Below, one piece after another: positions 1-8,337 of a stretch of 64,000 nt of DNA. The translations under genes were made by a program, and so were the position numbers. A model generated the notes under the pieces. The model was not told the DNA's origin. It was given only the letters and a program-made list of their open reading frames with translations, and ran no database searches. Where the stretch lies: positions 1,311,404-1,375,403 of the forward strand of contig NZ_FLLS01000002.1 in the NCBI RefSeq assembly GCF_900078545.1, given 5' to 3'. Positions within the stretch are counted from its first letter, which is position 1. The number at the start of each line of letters is the position of its first letter. This DNA is from Olegusella massiliensis (GTDB taxonomy: Bacteria; Actinomycetota; Coriobacteriia; Coriobacteriales; Atopobiaceae).

Positions 1-188
1 CAGGCCAAAATGCCCGTAACGATGGATTTGCCCACGCCGCCCTTACCAGAAACTACGCCGATAACATGCTTTATGCGACTGTACTCGTTGGTCTTAAAAT
101 AGAAAGACTCCTGGGGAGCCTTGCCAAAGGTTGCCTCAACCTCACGACGTAGCGCCTCTTCCTCTTCGGGCGTCATTTCATCTGCCAT
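1..188 (-). CDS. Mrp/NBP35/ApbC-family P-loop ATPase (5' part only)
   Basis: Only the first 62 codons are inside the window; the gene runs off the left edge. The start is ATG at 188-186. After about 40 residues of acidic lead-in, the protein reaches the deviant Walker A motif VSGKGGVGKS, which is typical of the MinD/Mrp/NBP35 group. Family members bind a labile Fe-S cluster and carry it to apo-proteins, and this fits the Fe-S theme of the window (suf operon at 43.9-49.4 kb). The C-terminal CXXC motif that would separate Mrp from other MinD-like ATPases is not visible, so the exact subfamily is inferred from the motif and the lead-in. Confidence 0.8.
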   Translation of the reverse strand, partial: MADEMTPEEEEALRREVEATFGKAPQESFYFKTNEYSRIKHVIGVVSGKGGVGKSIVTGILA

Positions 189-287
189 GAAGTATCCTCT
201 CTCGGTAACTTTCATCAATGCTTTAATCCTACCCGCTTTACAGGTACATCACTCAAGCAAAACGAGCTTTATGTGACTTTTGGGCAT

Positions 288-2444
288 TTAGACAAGGCTA
301 CCAAAGTCTCGGTAGGAGAGATAATGCAGTTCTTGCAGGGTTTTTGCAGCTGCGTTGTTTGTATCCTCGTTGAGGTCATGCCAGGTACCTTTAAGATCGC
401 AGTAGCCAAACAGATTGAATCCGATGAGTTGATCGCGGGCTCCAAGCTGGGCTTTTTGATGTGGTGTGAGTGGCATGCCTATCTGCTCAAGGCTTTGCGC
501 GGCAAGGTCAGAAGCACTTGCGACGTGGTTTTGTGCTGCTTGGCTGCTGCCTGCGACTTGGTAGTTTGCCCAGATGAGGTAGTCACTTTGATATAGGCGC
601 TCTTCATGCGTTACCGTGTCTTCGCCAGTATAGAGAGCATCATTGATGACATTGGAAAAATAGGGCTGATGATCACCAAAAAAGACAAGCAAAACGGGGC
701 GGTCGAGCTTGCGTAGCTGGCTGACAAAGTCTTTAAGAGCCCGATCGGATTCTCCAATGCAAGCAAGGTATTCTTTGATGAGGCAATTGGTGTTGTCATC
801 GAGCTTGGCATTGCCAAAGTCTGCGTATGGCATCATTTTGTCGGCGGGAATACCACCTTGGTTGTAGCCACTGTGATTTTGCATCGTGACCGTAAAAATA
901 AATTGTGGCTGCTCGCCAGATTGCAGTATGTCCAAAATCTTGTCGTAGCACGCTTCATCACTCACAGCATTGTGGAAACTCTTAGCATCCTTAAAATCGT
1001 CAATATCGTAGAAGTGCTCAAAACCCATGCCCTTATAGCTGCGATCGCGATCCCAATTTGAAGCGAGATTGGGATGCAGAGCCACACAACGATAGCCCTG
1101 CTTGGCAAGCTGACGGGGCAGAGTTGCGACCTTCGTGAAATCATAGAGGGTGTAAGGGTATTTGCCGTTACCCACAAACGCCATGGATTGCCCGGTAAGA
1201 AATTCAAATTCGGTGTTGCACGTGCCGCCACCATTGACGGACACGGCGAGTTTGCCACGCCTGAGGACATCGGAAAAACTCTGCTTGAACCACTCGGGTC
1301 CCAGGTAGCCACCAAAATCGTCGTAGAGCGTAAGGTCGGTAAAGGTTTCATTCATGACAACTACGATGGAAGGCTTTTGCTCTTTCCACTGTGCCTGAGC
1401 TGCAGAAAGTCCGGGGTTTTTGTCTGCGTTTTTTTCGTAGCGCCCAATGAGCTCGCTTTCCGCTTTTTTGGCGGCTTCGACAGAATATCCCGCTGGTTTT
1501 TTAATGGGAAGATCTTGAGCTTCGGCGATAAAAGAAGGCAGGAAGCAGTACTTTTTGTGATCAAGAAGCTGCCACTCCCACCAATATTCGACCTTGATAT
1601 GCAATTGATTTTGGTAGTTAGGGACCAGCAGCATAAAGGCAAGAGCAAGGGCCGCCAGCCCCGCTGCACTCCAATGACGCAAGAGACGAGAAGCAAGATG
1701 TGTGTGGCTCTGCTCGTGATACAGAAGTGAGCAGCAGAAAATACCCAATGCTGCACAGCTAAAGCCGAGGAGCATAGGTGCTTCGAGTTGGTAGTTGTAG
1801 CCTCCACTTACTGCTGCAGCAGTGCCTGCTGCATAGAGGTCACCTATGCTTAATACGCTACCCTTGAACGTCAGTACAAAGCCCTGCACCATTCCAATAC
1901 AAGTAAAAGTGATCACGCCGAGAGCAAGAGCAAGCCCTGATCCCAAAAAGAGTTGGTATATCAGGATTAAAACGAGCAGTATGAGCAGTAGTTCCAATGC
2001 TGCAGCATGTGGCAGGACAAAAGGAAAAAAAGAATTACAGCTGAGTTCAAGTGCATACAAGGTGCTGATACAAATCCAGAGCAAAAGTTTTGCTTGCACA
2101 CTGAGCCAACTCTTTTTTCCGCGGAGTTTCTCGTGTTCGATTTGTTGTTCGTAAAGTTGTGGCGCAATAAGACGACGGCGCAGACTTGCATGTCCGCAAA
2201 ACCATAGGGTATAAGCGCTAATTGCAGCGATGAGGACGCTATCGGTATAAGGCCAAACCAGCAGGCAAGCAGCAATTATTCCAGCTAAGACAGCAAATAG
2301 ACCAGACCAGAGGGTATCGCTTACACGTGGTAATTGCGTATGGTTTTGTTTGTCTGGATGACGATGTGCTTTTGTTATTTCTGCGCAGAGTACGACTGCG
2401 GATGCCGTGAAGGCTGCGGCAGAGATGAGCGCTTGCGGTGTCAC
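288..2444 (-). CDS. LTA synthase-like phosphoglycerol transferase (sulfatase-fold membrane protein)
   Basis: A 718-residue polytopic protein with several hydrophobic segments in the first ~280 residues, followed by an extracellular alkaline-phosphatase/sulfatase-fold domain. Family motifs are visible: MNETFTD near residue 364 (metal-binding Glu), GGGTCNTEFEFLTG near 405 (the Thr is the expected nucleophile) and FFGDHQP near the C-terminus. Known members transfer glycerol phosphate from phosphatidylglycerol to teichoic acid or modify other surface glycans. The start is GTG at 2444 and overlaps the stop codon of the upstream lysozyme gene by GTGA, so the two genes are translationally coupled. 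Which polymer it modifies cannot be told from the sequence. Confidence 0.85.
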   Translation of the reverse strand: MTPQALISAAAFTASAVVLCAEITKAHRHPDKQNHTQLPRVSDTLWSGLFAVLAGIIAACLLVWPYTDSVLIAAISAYTLWFCGHASLRRRLIAPQLYEQQIEHEKLRGKKSWLSVQAKLLLWICISTLYALELSCNSFFPFVLPHAAALELLLILLVLILIYQLFLGSGLALALGVITFTCIGMVQGFVLTFKGSVLSIGDLYAAGTAAAVSGGYNYQLEAPMLLGFSCAALGIFCCSLLYHEQSHTHLASRLLRHWSAAGLAALALAFMLLVPNYQNQLHIKVEYWWEWQLLDHKKYCFLPSFIAEAQDLPIKKPAGYSVEAAKKAESELIGRYEKNADKNPGLSAAQAQWKEQKPSIVVVMNETFTDLTLYDDFGGYLGPEWFKQSFSDVLRRGKLAVSVNGGGTCNTEFEFLTGQSMAFVGNGKYPYTLYDFTKVATLPRQLAKQGYRCVALHPNLASNWDRDRSYKGMGFEHFYDIDDFKDAKSFHNAVSDEACYDKILDILQSGEQPQFIFTVTMQNHSGYNQGGIPADKMMPYADFGNAKLDDNTNCLIKEYLACIGESDRALKDFVSQLRKLDRPVLLVFFGDHQPYFSNVINDALYTGEDTVTHEERLYQSDYLIWANYQVAGSSQAAQNHVASASDLAAQSLEQIGMPLTPHQKAQLGARDQLIGFNLFGYCDLKGTWHDLNEDTNNAAAKTLQELHYLSYRDFGSLV

Positions 2445-3463
2445 TTTTTAGCTTTCTTGAGGATGGGCGTAAGATCAAGGTCAAGATCAACGGGTCCCTC
2501 AATGCCAGCTACGCTACCTGTACTGGAGTATTGCCAGATAGCCATCCGAATCGAGGTGGAGGGCATGCTGGCATACTCGGCATACCAAAAACCGCGAGAG
2601 GCGAGTTTTTCGGTATCAAAGCCCATAAGTCCACTTGCATTGCCGTAGACCATAGCAGAATAACCAGCCTCTTCAATGCGTTCACAGAAGGCAATGGCAA
2701 CAGCGGTGCGGTCGTCAAAACTCATCTCCTTAACACGTTCGGTTTTGAGGTTACCCGTCTCAAAGTCAAAGACAACAGGATAGGAGATGGTAGTGTTTTT
2801 GATGGCGTTGAGCACCAGGTCTGCTTCTTCACGAGCTTCATCAACGCTCATCGCCTGTGAGTAAAAATACACGCCAAGCTTAAGTCCTGCTGCACCTGCG
2901 TCAGCGAGGTTTTTCTCAGCAGTCTCATCCTCAGCAATTTTGCCAATATCGGCACTGCGGTAGCCTACGCGAATATAGGCAAAGTCAATGCCATCGGCAG
3001 CAACACGCTCCCAGTCGATGGCTCCTTGGTGCTGTGAGACATCGATGCCCGTATACGAGAGGGTTTTCCCGTCTGAGACATACGTGATACGGCCCTTATT
3101 GTCCGTTTTAAGCTTTGACCAGTCATAGGGGTTGTCATAGAGCTTGGAAGCATCAACACCTGCATTAATTTGGTTTTGAGTGGCGGGCGCCTGGCAAGCG
3201 ACCAGGCGAAAACCCATAATGACTGCTGCCACTACCAGTACGAGCAATACGGGTAAAAATGCAGAGGAACGCCTACGCTCATTGCGGCGACGCAGATTGG
3301 TGGGCTTGCGGCGAGCTGTGGCATTACTATGACGGGCATCAGGGCGCTGCCTTGGGGCAGAAGGAGTCGTTCTTCTTCTTGCGCGGGCAGTATTGGTGCT
3401 GATGTGTGAATGACGCTGTCTATTTCTGTGTGCTGGCGTTTGTTTACGTCTTCTGGCTGCCAA
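2441..3463 (-). CDS. Membrane-anchored GH25 lysozyme (muramidase)
   Basis: Glycoside hydrolase family 25 protein. The N-terminal ~65 residues are very rich in Arg, Lys and Ser and should be cytoplasmic. One transmembrane segment (FLPVLLVLVVAAVIMGF) follows, then the GH25 barrel with GIDVSQHQGAIDW and the acidic VVFDFETG motif, which carries the catalytic Asp/Glu pair. The frame is open to a TTG at 3598, but the best start is TTG at 3463: it sits 7 nt after a perfect GGAGG at about 3475-3471, and no comparable ribosome binding site precedes the upstream candidates (ATG at 3517, TTG at 3598). That gives 340 residues. It lies immediately upstream of, and overlaps, the LTA-synthase-like gene, so both probably act in cell-wall remodelling. 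Confidence 0.88.
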   Translation of the reverse strand: MAARRRKQTPAHRNRQRHSHISTNTARARRRTTPSAPRQRPDARHSNATARRKPTNLRRRNERRRSSAFLPVLLVLVVAAVIMGFRLVACQAPATQNQINAGVDASKLYDNPYDWSKLKTDNKGRITYVSDGKTLSYTGIDVSQHQGAIDWERVAADGIDFAYIRVGYRSADIGKIAEDETAEKNLADAGAAGLKLGVYFYSQAMSVDEAREEADLVLNAIKNTTISYPVVFDFETGNLKTERVKEMSFDDRTAVAIAFCERIEEAGYSAMVYGNASGLMGFDTEKLASRGFWYAEYASMPSTSIRMAIWQYSSTGSVAGIEGPVDLDLDLTPILKKAKK

Positions 3464-3647
3464 AAGCTCACCTCCTTGTCTACTTTGCTTTGCGCGGCTT
3501 GTGCGTACAGGCCTCATGTCTTGTTTACCAAAGGCTTCAATCCTGAAGAATAGTGTCGATGCAGAGTTCTCTCTCCTGTAGTTTAGCGCGCCTCTCAAAG
3601 ACCTGCGATATACTCACAAACCAAGACAAAGATTATGGAGGATGCTC

Positions 3648-4016
3648 ATGTCTGAAACACCTCATCATCACGAAGAAAAGCCCGCCTTGGTGTCAGATGC
3701 CGAGCTTTGTGAGCTGATAAAAGATGACGATTTAATCTATACCGCAACGCAAATTTTTGATGCGCTTTCGGATTATACGCGCTTTAGGATTTTGGGGGCG
3801 CTATCAATGGGGGAGCGCAGTGTTAAGGAACTTGAAGAGGTGTGCAATGTGTCCCAATCGGCGGTTTCACACCAGCTACGTTTGTTGCGCGACCGCGGTC
3901 TTGTGTCGGCAAGGCGCGAGGGCCAGCGTTCGGTGTATACCATTGCGGATGATCATGTAAATACGCTTTTGCGTGTCGGCCTAGAACATGCCGGCCATAC
4001 ATTTGAGGGAGTTTAG
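3648..4016 (+). CDS. ArsR/SmtB-family winged-helix repressor
   Basis: A 122-residue DNA-binding protein. ATG 3648 is preferred over ATG 3642 because GGAGG at 3637-3641 is then 6 nt upstream. The segment around FDALSDYTRFRILGAL and the recognition helix VSQSAVSHQLRLLRDRGLV match the ArsR fold. The ELCDCH-type metal site of classic metal sensors is not present (the helix reads ELEEVCNVSQSAV, with one Cys), although the His-rich N-terminus (TPHHHEEK) could bind metal. It ends 3 nt before the nucleoid-associated protein gene and is presumably co-transcribed with it. The ligand is unknown. Confidence 0.85.
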   Translation: MSETPHHHEEKPALVSDAELCELIKDDDLIYTATQIFDALSDYTRFRILGALSMGERSVKELEEVCNVSQSAVSHQLRLLRDRGLVSARREGQRSVYTIADDHVNTLLRVGLEHAGHTFEGV

Positions 4017-4019
4017 TAG

Positions 4020-5099
4020 ATGCTCAAGGTAGACCATGCAGTGTTGCATGTTTTTGATTTGGATACGGGCTCGTGCATATTGTCCGAACACGAATTAGAT
4101 TTGAGTGAACGTCAGCCGCGTTCATATGTGCAGCGTATGATGCGCAAGGCAACAAATAGCCCAGATAACAACACAGCAAAACTTGATACAGCCTCAAATT
4201 TAGGATCCGAATTATTACGGTATGCACAAGGCCTACAAACACTTGTAGATCTATCGCAAGATATTGCTCGCGAGCTGTGGGAACCACTGCGCATGAGCGA
4301 AGAAGCAACGCCCTGCGATTTGCTGGTAGCTGATTTTACTGATACTGAGGCGGCACATGCGACTTTAGGGACAAAAATTGATGTTGATGATGACGTGCCT
4401 TGGGATGATGAAAAAGAAGAAGATCGCAGTCGCCGTTTCTTGGGCATTATGTTGCTCCCGCGTAAGCGTGCCTTTGTGCATCAGCTGATGGATAGGGATG
4501 GCGTCTCGGCCAGTGGTCTTTCAACAAATGATTCTGCTTTGCCCAATCCTACACAGAAGTTATCGCACTACATGGTGGTTGATATGGATAACCTTGAAGT
4601 AGGTATCGTTGACGAGAAGATACAGCTTGCTGGCAATCCTTGTTACCTGCTTTCTCAAACCTTGCTTCGCTGCACACCAGCGCCTTCCCCGCGCAAGGTG
4701 GTAGATACGGTGGTACGTATTGCAGGCGATATTGCCGAGCAATACGGTGAGCCTGCAGCGCTTGTGATGGCGGATGCCAAAGATTATGTGACCCATAGGG
4801 CACAGCAAGATAGTGCAATTACACCGCAAGAGCTGGGTGAGCAAGTATTTGCAGATAAGCCCGAGCTTGCAAGTCGTTTTGCGGCGGCGGTGCAGGAGGA
4901 AGCTTTGCCCGAAGAAGTTCATTTGCGTGCTTCGGCAGCAAATCGTTTGGCAAAAAGTCACCGTATACGTACGGATACAGGTATCGATATTACCTTCCCG
5001 TCTGCCTATGCATCCGATCAGCACTACATTGAGTTTGCACAGGATCGTGAGGGCGGCATCCAGATTACCATCCATGCCGCACATATCGAAAATCGTTAG
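4020..5099 (+). CDS. Nucleoid-associated protein, NdpA/YejK (37-kDa) family
   Basis: A 359-residue soluble protein that begins with a short beta-rich segment (VDHAVLHVFDLDTG) and contains the family-like core KRAFVHQLMDRDG followed by HYMVVDMDNLEVGIVDEK. The full length is close to the usual ~335-350 residues. Family members bind the nucleoid; their biochemical role is poorly defined. It directly follows the ArsR gene (3 nt gap, ATG within tagATG). Assignment rests on pattern resemblance alone. The alternative is a generic nucleoid-associated-domain protein of unknown role, for example in phage or plasmid defence. Confidence 0.6.
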   Translation: MLKVDHAVLHVFDLDTGSCILSEHELDLSERQPRSYVQRMMRKATNSPDNNTAKLDTASNLGSELLRYAQGLQTLVDLSQDIARELWEPLRMSEEATPCDLLVADFTDTEAAHATLGTKIDVDDDVPWDDEKEEDRSRRFLGIMLLPRKRAFVHQLMDRDGVSASGLSTNDSALPNPTQKLSHYMVVDMDNLEVGIVDEKIQLAGNPCYLLSQTLLRCTPAPSPRKVVDTVVRIAGDIAEQYGEPAALVMADAKDYVTHRAQQDSAITPQELGEQVFADKPELASRFAAAVQEEALPEEVHLRASAANRLAKSHRIRTDTGIDITFPSAYASDQHYIEFAQDREGGIQITIHAAHIENR

Positions 5100-5207
5100 T
5101 TTTTGCTTAGTCCGTTTGGCGAGAGTTTGAAAGCAAGGTGTGTGGGTAAGTTTTATATTGGTTGTAAGAACGCGCGATGACGTGTTATTGATGAGAAATG
5201 AGAAGTT

Positions 5208-5531
5208 ATGGCAAAGCTTGAGCTTTTTTATAAATCAGATTGTCCGTGGTGTCACAAGGTCATGGATTTTATGGATGCTCACCATATTGAACTTGAGATG
5301 CACGATATTTACGCTGAAGAAGACGGCGATGCCGAACGTGCTCGCCTGATTGAGTTTGGTGGCAAGCGTCAAGTGCCCTGCCTTTTTATTGATGGCAAGG
5401 CTCTTTATGAGTCAAGCGACATTATTGATTATTTGGGTCGTGAGTTTGGCATTACTGAGGATACCGCGGCAGATACGGACGTTCCTTCGGGTACTGCTTG
5501 CTCGATTGCGGGTGGTTGTAGCTTCAAATGA
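5208..5531 (+). CDS. Glutaredoxin-like thiol-disulfide protein with C-terminal Cys tail
   Basis: A 107-residue thioredoxin-fold protein. The redox motif is CPWC at residues 12-15 (KSDCPWCHKVMDFM), and VPCLFIDG supplies the cis-Pro near residue 57. It continues through YESSDIIDYL, as in glutaredoxin/GST N-domains. An extension after residue 85 ends in ACSIAGGCSFK and adds two further cysteines. The stop codon overlaps the ATG of glycerate kinase (ATGA at 5528), so the two are probably co-translated. The reductant (glutathione or another thiol) is not indicated by the sequence. Confidence 0.85.
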   Translation: MAKLELFYKSDCPWCHKVMDFMDAHHIELEMHDIYAEEDGDAERARLIEFGGKRQVPCLFIDGKALYESSDIIDYLGREFGITEDTAADTDVPSGTACSIAGGCSFK

Positions 5532-6685
5532 GTACGCTGCCTCACCTCGATACCAAGGTTTTGATAGCCACCGATTCCTTTAAAGGTTCTGCAACCAGTG
5601 CAAAAGCGGCAGAGCTCATAGCACAAGGTGTGCAGAGAATCTGTCCACAAGCTCATGTTCGTTGTGTGCCCATCGCTGATGGTGGGGAGGGTACGGTAGA
5701 TGCGCTTTTGGCCACGCGGGGTGGCGAGCGAAGAACACTGCAGGTAGAAGGCCCTCTCGGGGGACAGATTGATGTTTCATACGGTGTTTTGTCTGATGGC
5801 TCTGCTGTTATGGAGGCTGCTTCTGCTGCAGGTATCGCCTTGAGCTCTTGTTGCGAAGAAGATGCGTTGCAGGCTTCAAGTTTTGGTCTTGGGCAGATGA
5901 TTTTAGATGCGCTTGACCGCGGGGTAGGTCGTATTTATCTAGGCTTGGGTGGTACTGGCACAAGCGATGGTGGAGCAGGCCTTGCTCAGGCGCTGGGTGC
6001 TCGTGTGTTGGCACTTGATGGCAGCGAGGTTACTCGAGGCTTAGTTGGTTTGCGTGATGCTGTGCGCATTGACCTTTCAGGTTTAGATTTTCGTCTCAAG
6101 GTAACCGAGATTGTTCTGCTGACTGATGTGACAAATCCTTTATATGGGCTTGACGGTGCCATACACGTATATGGTCCTCAAAAAGGGCTTCCCCAAGACA
6201 AGCTGGGTATTTTTGATTCGTGGATGGTACGTTACGCCCATGCGATGATGGAGTCGGTGGGTAAGGATACATCCCGCATGCATGGTGCGGGTGCTGCAGG
6301 TGGTCTGGGGTTCTGCTTGGCTGCTTTGTGTGGGGCTACTCCCAAACGTGGCATCGAAGAAGTACTTGATGCCATCGATTTTGATCATATGTTGCGCGGT
6401 GTTGATTTGGTAATTACAGGCGAGGGTCGCATGGATGCGCAAACTGCATCAGGCAAGGCTCCAGTAGGCATTGCTCGTCGAGCACGCTCTCGCGGCATCC
6501 CTGTGATTGCTGTGGTTGGCAGTCGCGCAGACGACTTGGGTGCGGTTTGGGGCCAGGGTATCGACTTGGTAATTCCTGCGCTCACAGAGCCCATGACGTT
6601 GGAGCAAGCTTGTGCCAGAACAGTCACCTCGTTGCCACTTGCTGGCGAAACTGCCATGCGTGCTTTTATGCTTGGATACCACTGA
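5528..6685 (+). CDS. Glycerate kinase (GarK/GlxK family)
   Basis: A 385-residue protein of the usual length for class-II-type glycerate kinase. It phosphorylates D-glycerate to 2- or 3-phosphoglycerate with ATP. Visible hallmarks are the N-terminal IATDSFKGSATSAKAAE, the glycine-rich GLGGTGTSDGGAGLAQALG segment and VITGEGRMDAQTASGKAP near the C-terminus. The product enters lower glycolysis just above enolase (26.2 kb). The start ATG overlaps the glutaredoxin stop. It converges with the downstream minus-strand flippase gene. Confidence 0.93.
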   Translation: MSTLPHLDTKVLIATDSFKGSATSAKAAELIAQGVQRICPQAHVRCVPIADGGEGTVDALLATRGGERRTLQVEGPLGGQIDVSYGVLSDGSAVMEAASAAGIALSSCCEEDALQASSFGLGQMILDALDRGVGRIYLGLGGTGTSDGGAGLAQALGARVLALDGSEVTRGLVGLRDAVRIDLSGLDFRLKVTEIVLLTDVTNPLYGLDGAIHVYGPQKGLPQDKLGIFDSWMVRYAHAMMESVGKDTSRMHGAGAAGGLGFCLAALCGATPKRGIEEVLDAIDFDHMLRGVDLVITGEGRMDAQTASGKAPVGIARRARSRGIPVIAVVGSRADDLGAVWGQGIDLVIPALTEPMTLEQACARTVTSLPLAGETAMRAFMLGYH

Positions 6686-6721
6686 CGCGCATGGTATTTT
6701 TTTGATGATTAGTCGGACGCC

Positions 6722-8143
6722 CTAGGCACGACGACGGATGGTGACATATTGGATGGCGAGCAAGATGAGCAAAACGCCCATCGTGACCAACGAAGCATAG
6801 ACGGCACCACGTAGTTTGAGTAAATGCACCAGGCCATATGAAACGGGCACCGAAATTGCAAAACCTAAGGTATAAAGCTTGGTTACCGCTTCTTGTTGGC
6901 GTACTACGGTAATAATCTGGTACAAAAAGTCGATAGCAGCAGCAATGCCGCCCGAGATAATCATCGCATAGATAAGGTCACCAAAACGCTCAAAGTCGAC
7001 ACCATAGAAAAAGCTCATGGCTTTGATGCCAATGACACTCATGATCACCGCCACAACGGCGGTTACGGCGGCAGTGACTCCTAGCACGGCGAGAATGATG
7101 ACATCAAAGCGCCTTCTGCCACGCGGGTCTGCCCAGACATTTGCGAGGCGAACAAGCTGTGGCTTGTAGACAAAGCCGACGGTCATGATGATGGCATGTG
7201 CAGGGAAATAAATTGCGTTGTAGTAGAGCTGGTTGTCATAGGACAAAGCACCTTCCATTGCAAATTTGGGCATGTTGTCAATAACGGCATAGAGGAAAAG
7301 TGCTGCTGCAGCTGGAAAGCATTGGATAAAGATCTCGCGAATTTCAACGAATTCAGGTGTACGTGATTTGGGCGTTTCAAGAAGCGCCAAAGGCAGCGTC
7401 GCAAAGAGAAAGCTTGCTATAGCGCCAATCAAAAGTGCCATGCTTGCTGTAGCTAAATTGCGGGTCAACAAAAGTACAGCGCTGCAGGCAATGAAGGTTA
7501 CAGATGAGCGCAACGCCTGAGAAATCCCTGCTAGGTAGAGTTTATCTTGCTGTTGTAGACGCCCTTCATAGACATCGGCTAAGGCGTCTATCATGCGGAA
7601 ACCAAAAACGCCAAAGCAAATTTGATTCATCTGATGGTCATATTGGTGCAGTGCACACCACACAACACCCACAGCAACCATCAAGGCACAAGCCAAGAAA
7701 CGCTGAATCTGATATGCCGCAAAGCTCTGCTCTTCGTGTACATCAGAAACTTGGAAGGTGCGCGCTCCGTAGTTGCCAATAAACATCAACATCATGCCAG
7801 TTACGTATGCCATCGAAAACATACCGGCGCCTTTGACGCCTACGAGCTGCGTGACTACAACTGTAAGAAAAGGAAACTCTGCACCCCAAGCAGCTAGGCC
7901 AAGCGAGTTCCAAATGTAGTCGCGCTGTGTGCGTCCTGCACCATAGAGCTCTACCGCATCGCCAAATTCGTGACGGGTAACCGATTGCAGCAAGCGGTCC
8001 CACCAACTGTTGATAATGCGTACCAAAGGTGAGGGCTTATGTTCAGCGGGACTTGGTCTGCGGGCATTACGAGCTGCACGAACGCGACGGGCTTGGGCAG
8101 CGCGAGCACGTCTTTGTTGAATAGTGGAAAATACCTTGTTCAC
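6722..8143 (-). CDS. Wzx/MATE-like polysaccharide flippase-type membrane protein
   Basis: A 473-residue polytopic protein starting at GTG 8143, with AAAGGGG about 8 nt upstream. A basic N-terminal tail of ~40 residues (Arg/Ala-rich) precedes roughly a dozen hydrophobic helices. The pattern fits the MOP superfamily (oligosaccharide/lipid flippases of the Wzx type), and there are no ABC or kinase domains. The substrate is unknown; no glycosyltransferases flank it. It is divergent from PEP carboxylase with a ~195-bp shared promoter region. A second MOP-type flippase (MurJ-like) occurs at 62.4 kb. Confidence 0.7.
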   Translation of the reverse strand: MNKVFSTIQQRRARAAQARRVRAARNARRPSPAEHKPSPLVRIINSWWDRLLQSVTRHEFGDAVELYGAGRTQRDYIWNSLGLAAWGAEFPFLTVVVTQLVGVKGAGMFSMAYVTGMMLMFIGNYGARTFQVSDVHEEQSFAAYQIQRFLACALMVAVGVVWCALHQYDHQMNQICFGVFGFRMIDALADVYEGRLQQQDKLYLAGISQALRSSVTFIACSAVLLLTRNLATASMALLIGAIASFLFATLPLALLETPKSRTPEFVEIREIFIQCFPAAAALFLYAVIDNMPKFAMEGALSYDNQLYYNAIYFPAHAIIMTVGFVYKPQLVRLANVWADPRGRRRFDVIILAVLGVTAAVTAVVAVIMSVIGIKAMSFFYGVDFERFGDLIYAMIISGGIAAAIDFLYQIITVVRQQEAVTKLYTLGFAISVPVSYGLVHLLKLRGAVYASLVTMGVLLILLAIQYVTIRRRA

Positions 8144-8337
8144 TCAAAACCCCTTTTGTATCGCTTTGTCTGGAACTGATTGTAAAGCTCCAGTTTGAGT
8201 ATGAGCGTAAATTCTGAGTTTCTTTAAGGTCAAGATAAGGTGACATGCGTGCAACGCGACAAAATCGCGCTATGGTATCTGGGCATGTGCAAAAAGCGCA
8301 ACAACTCGCGCTTACATACTGCACGGAAGGAGCAATG

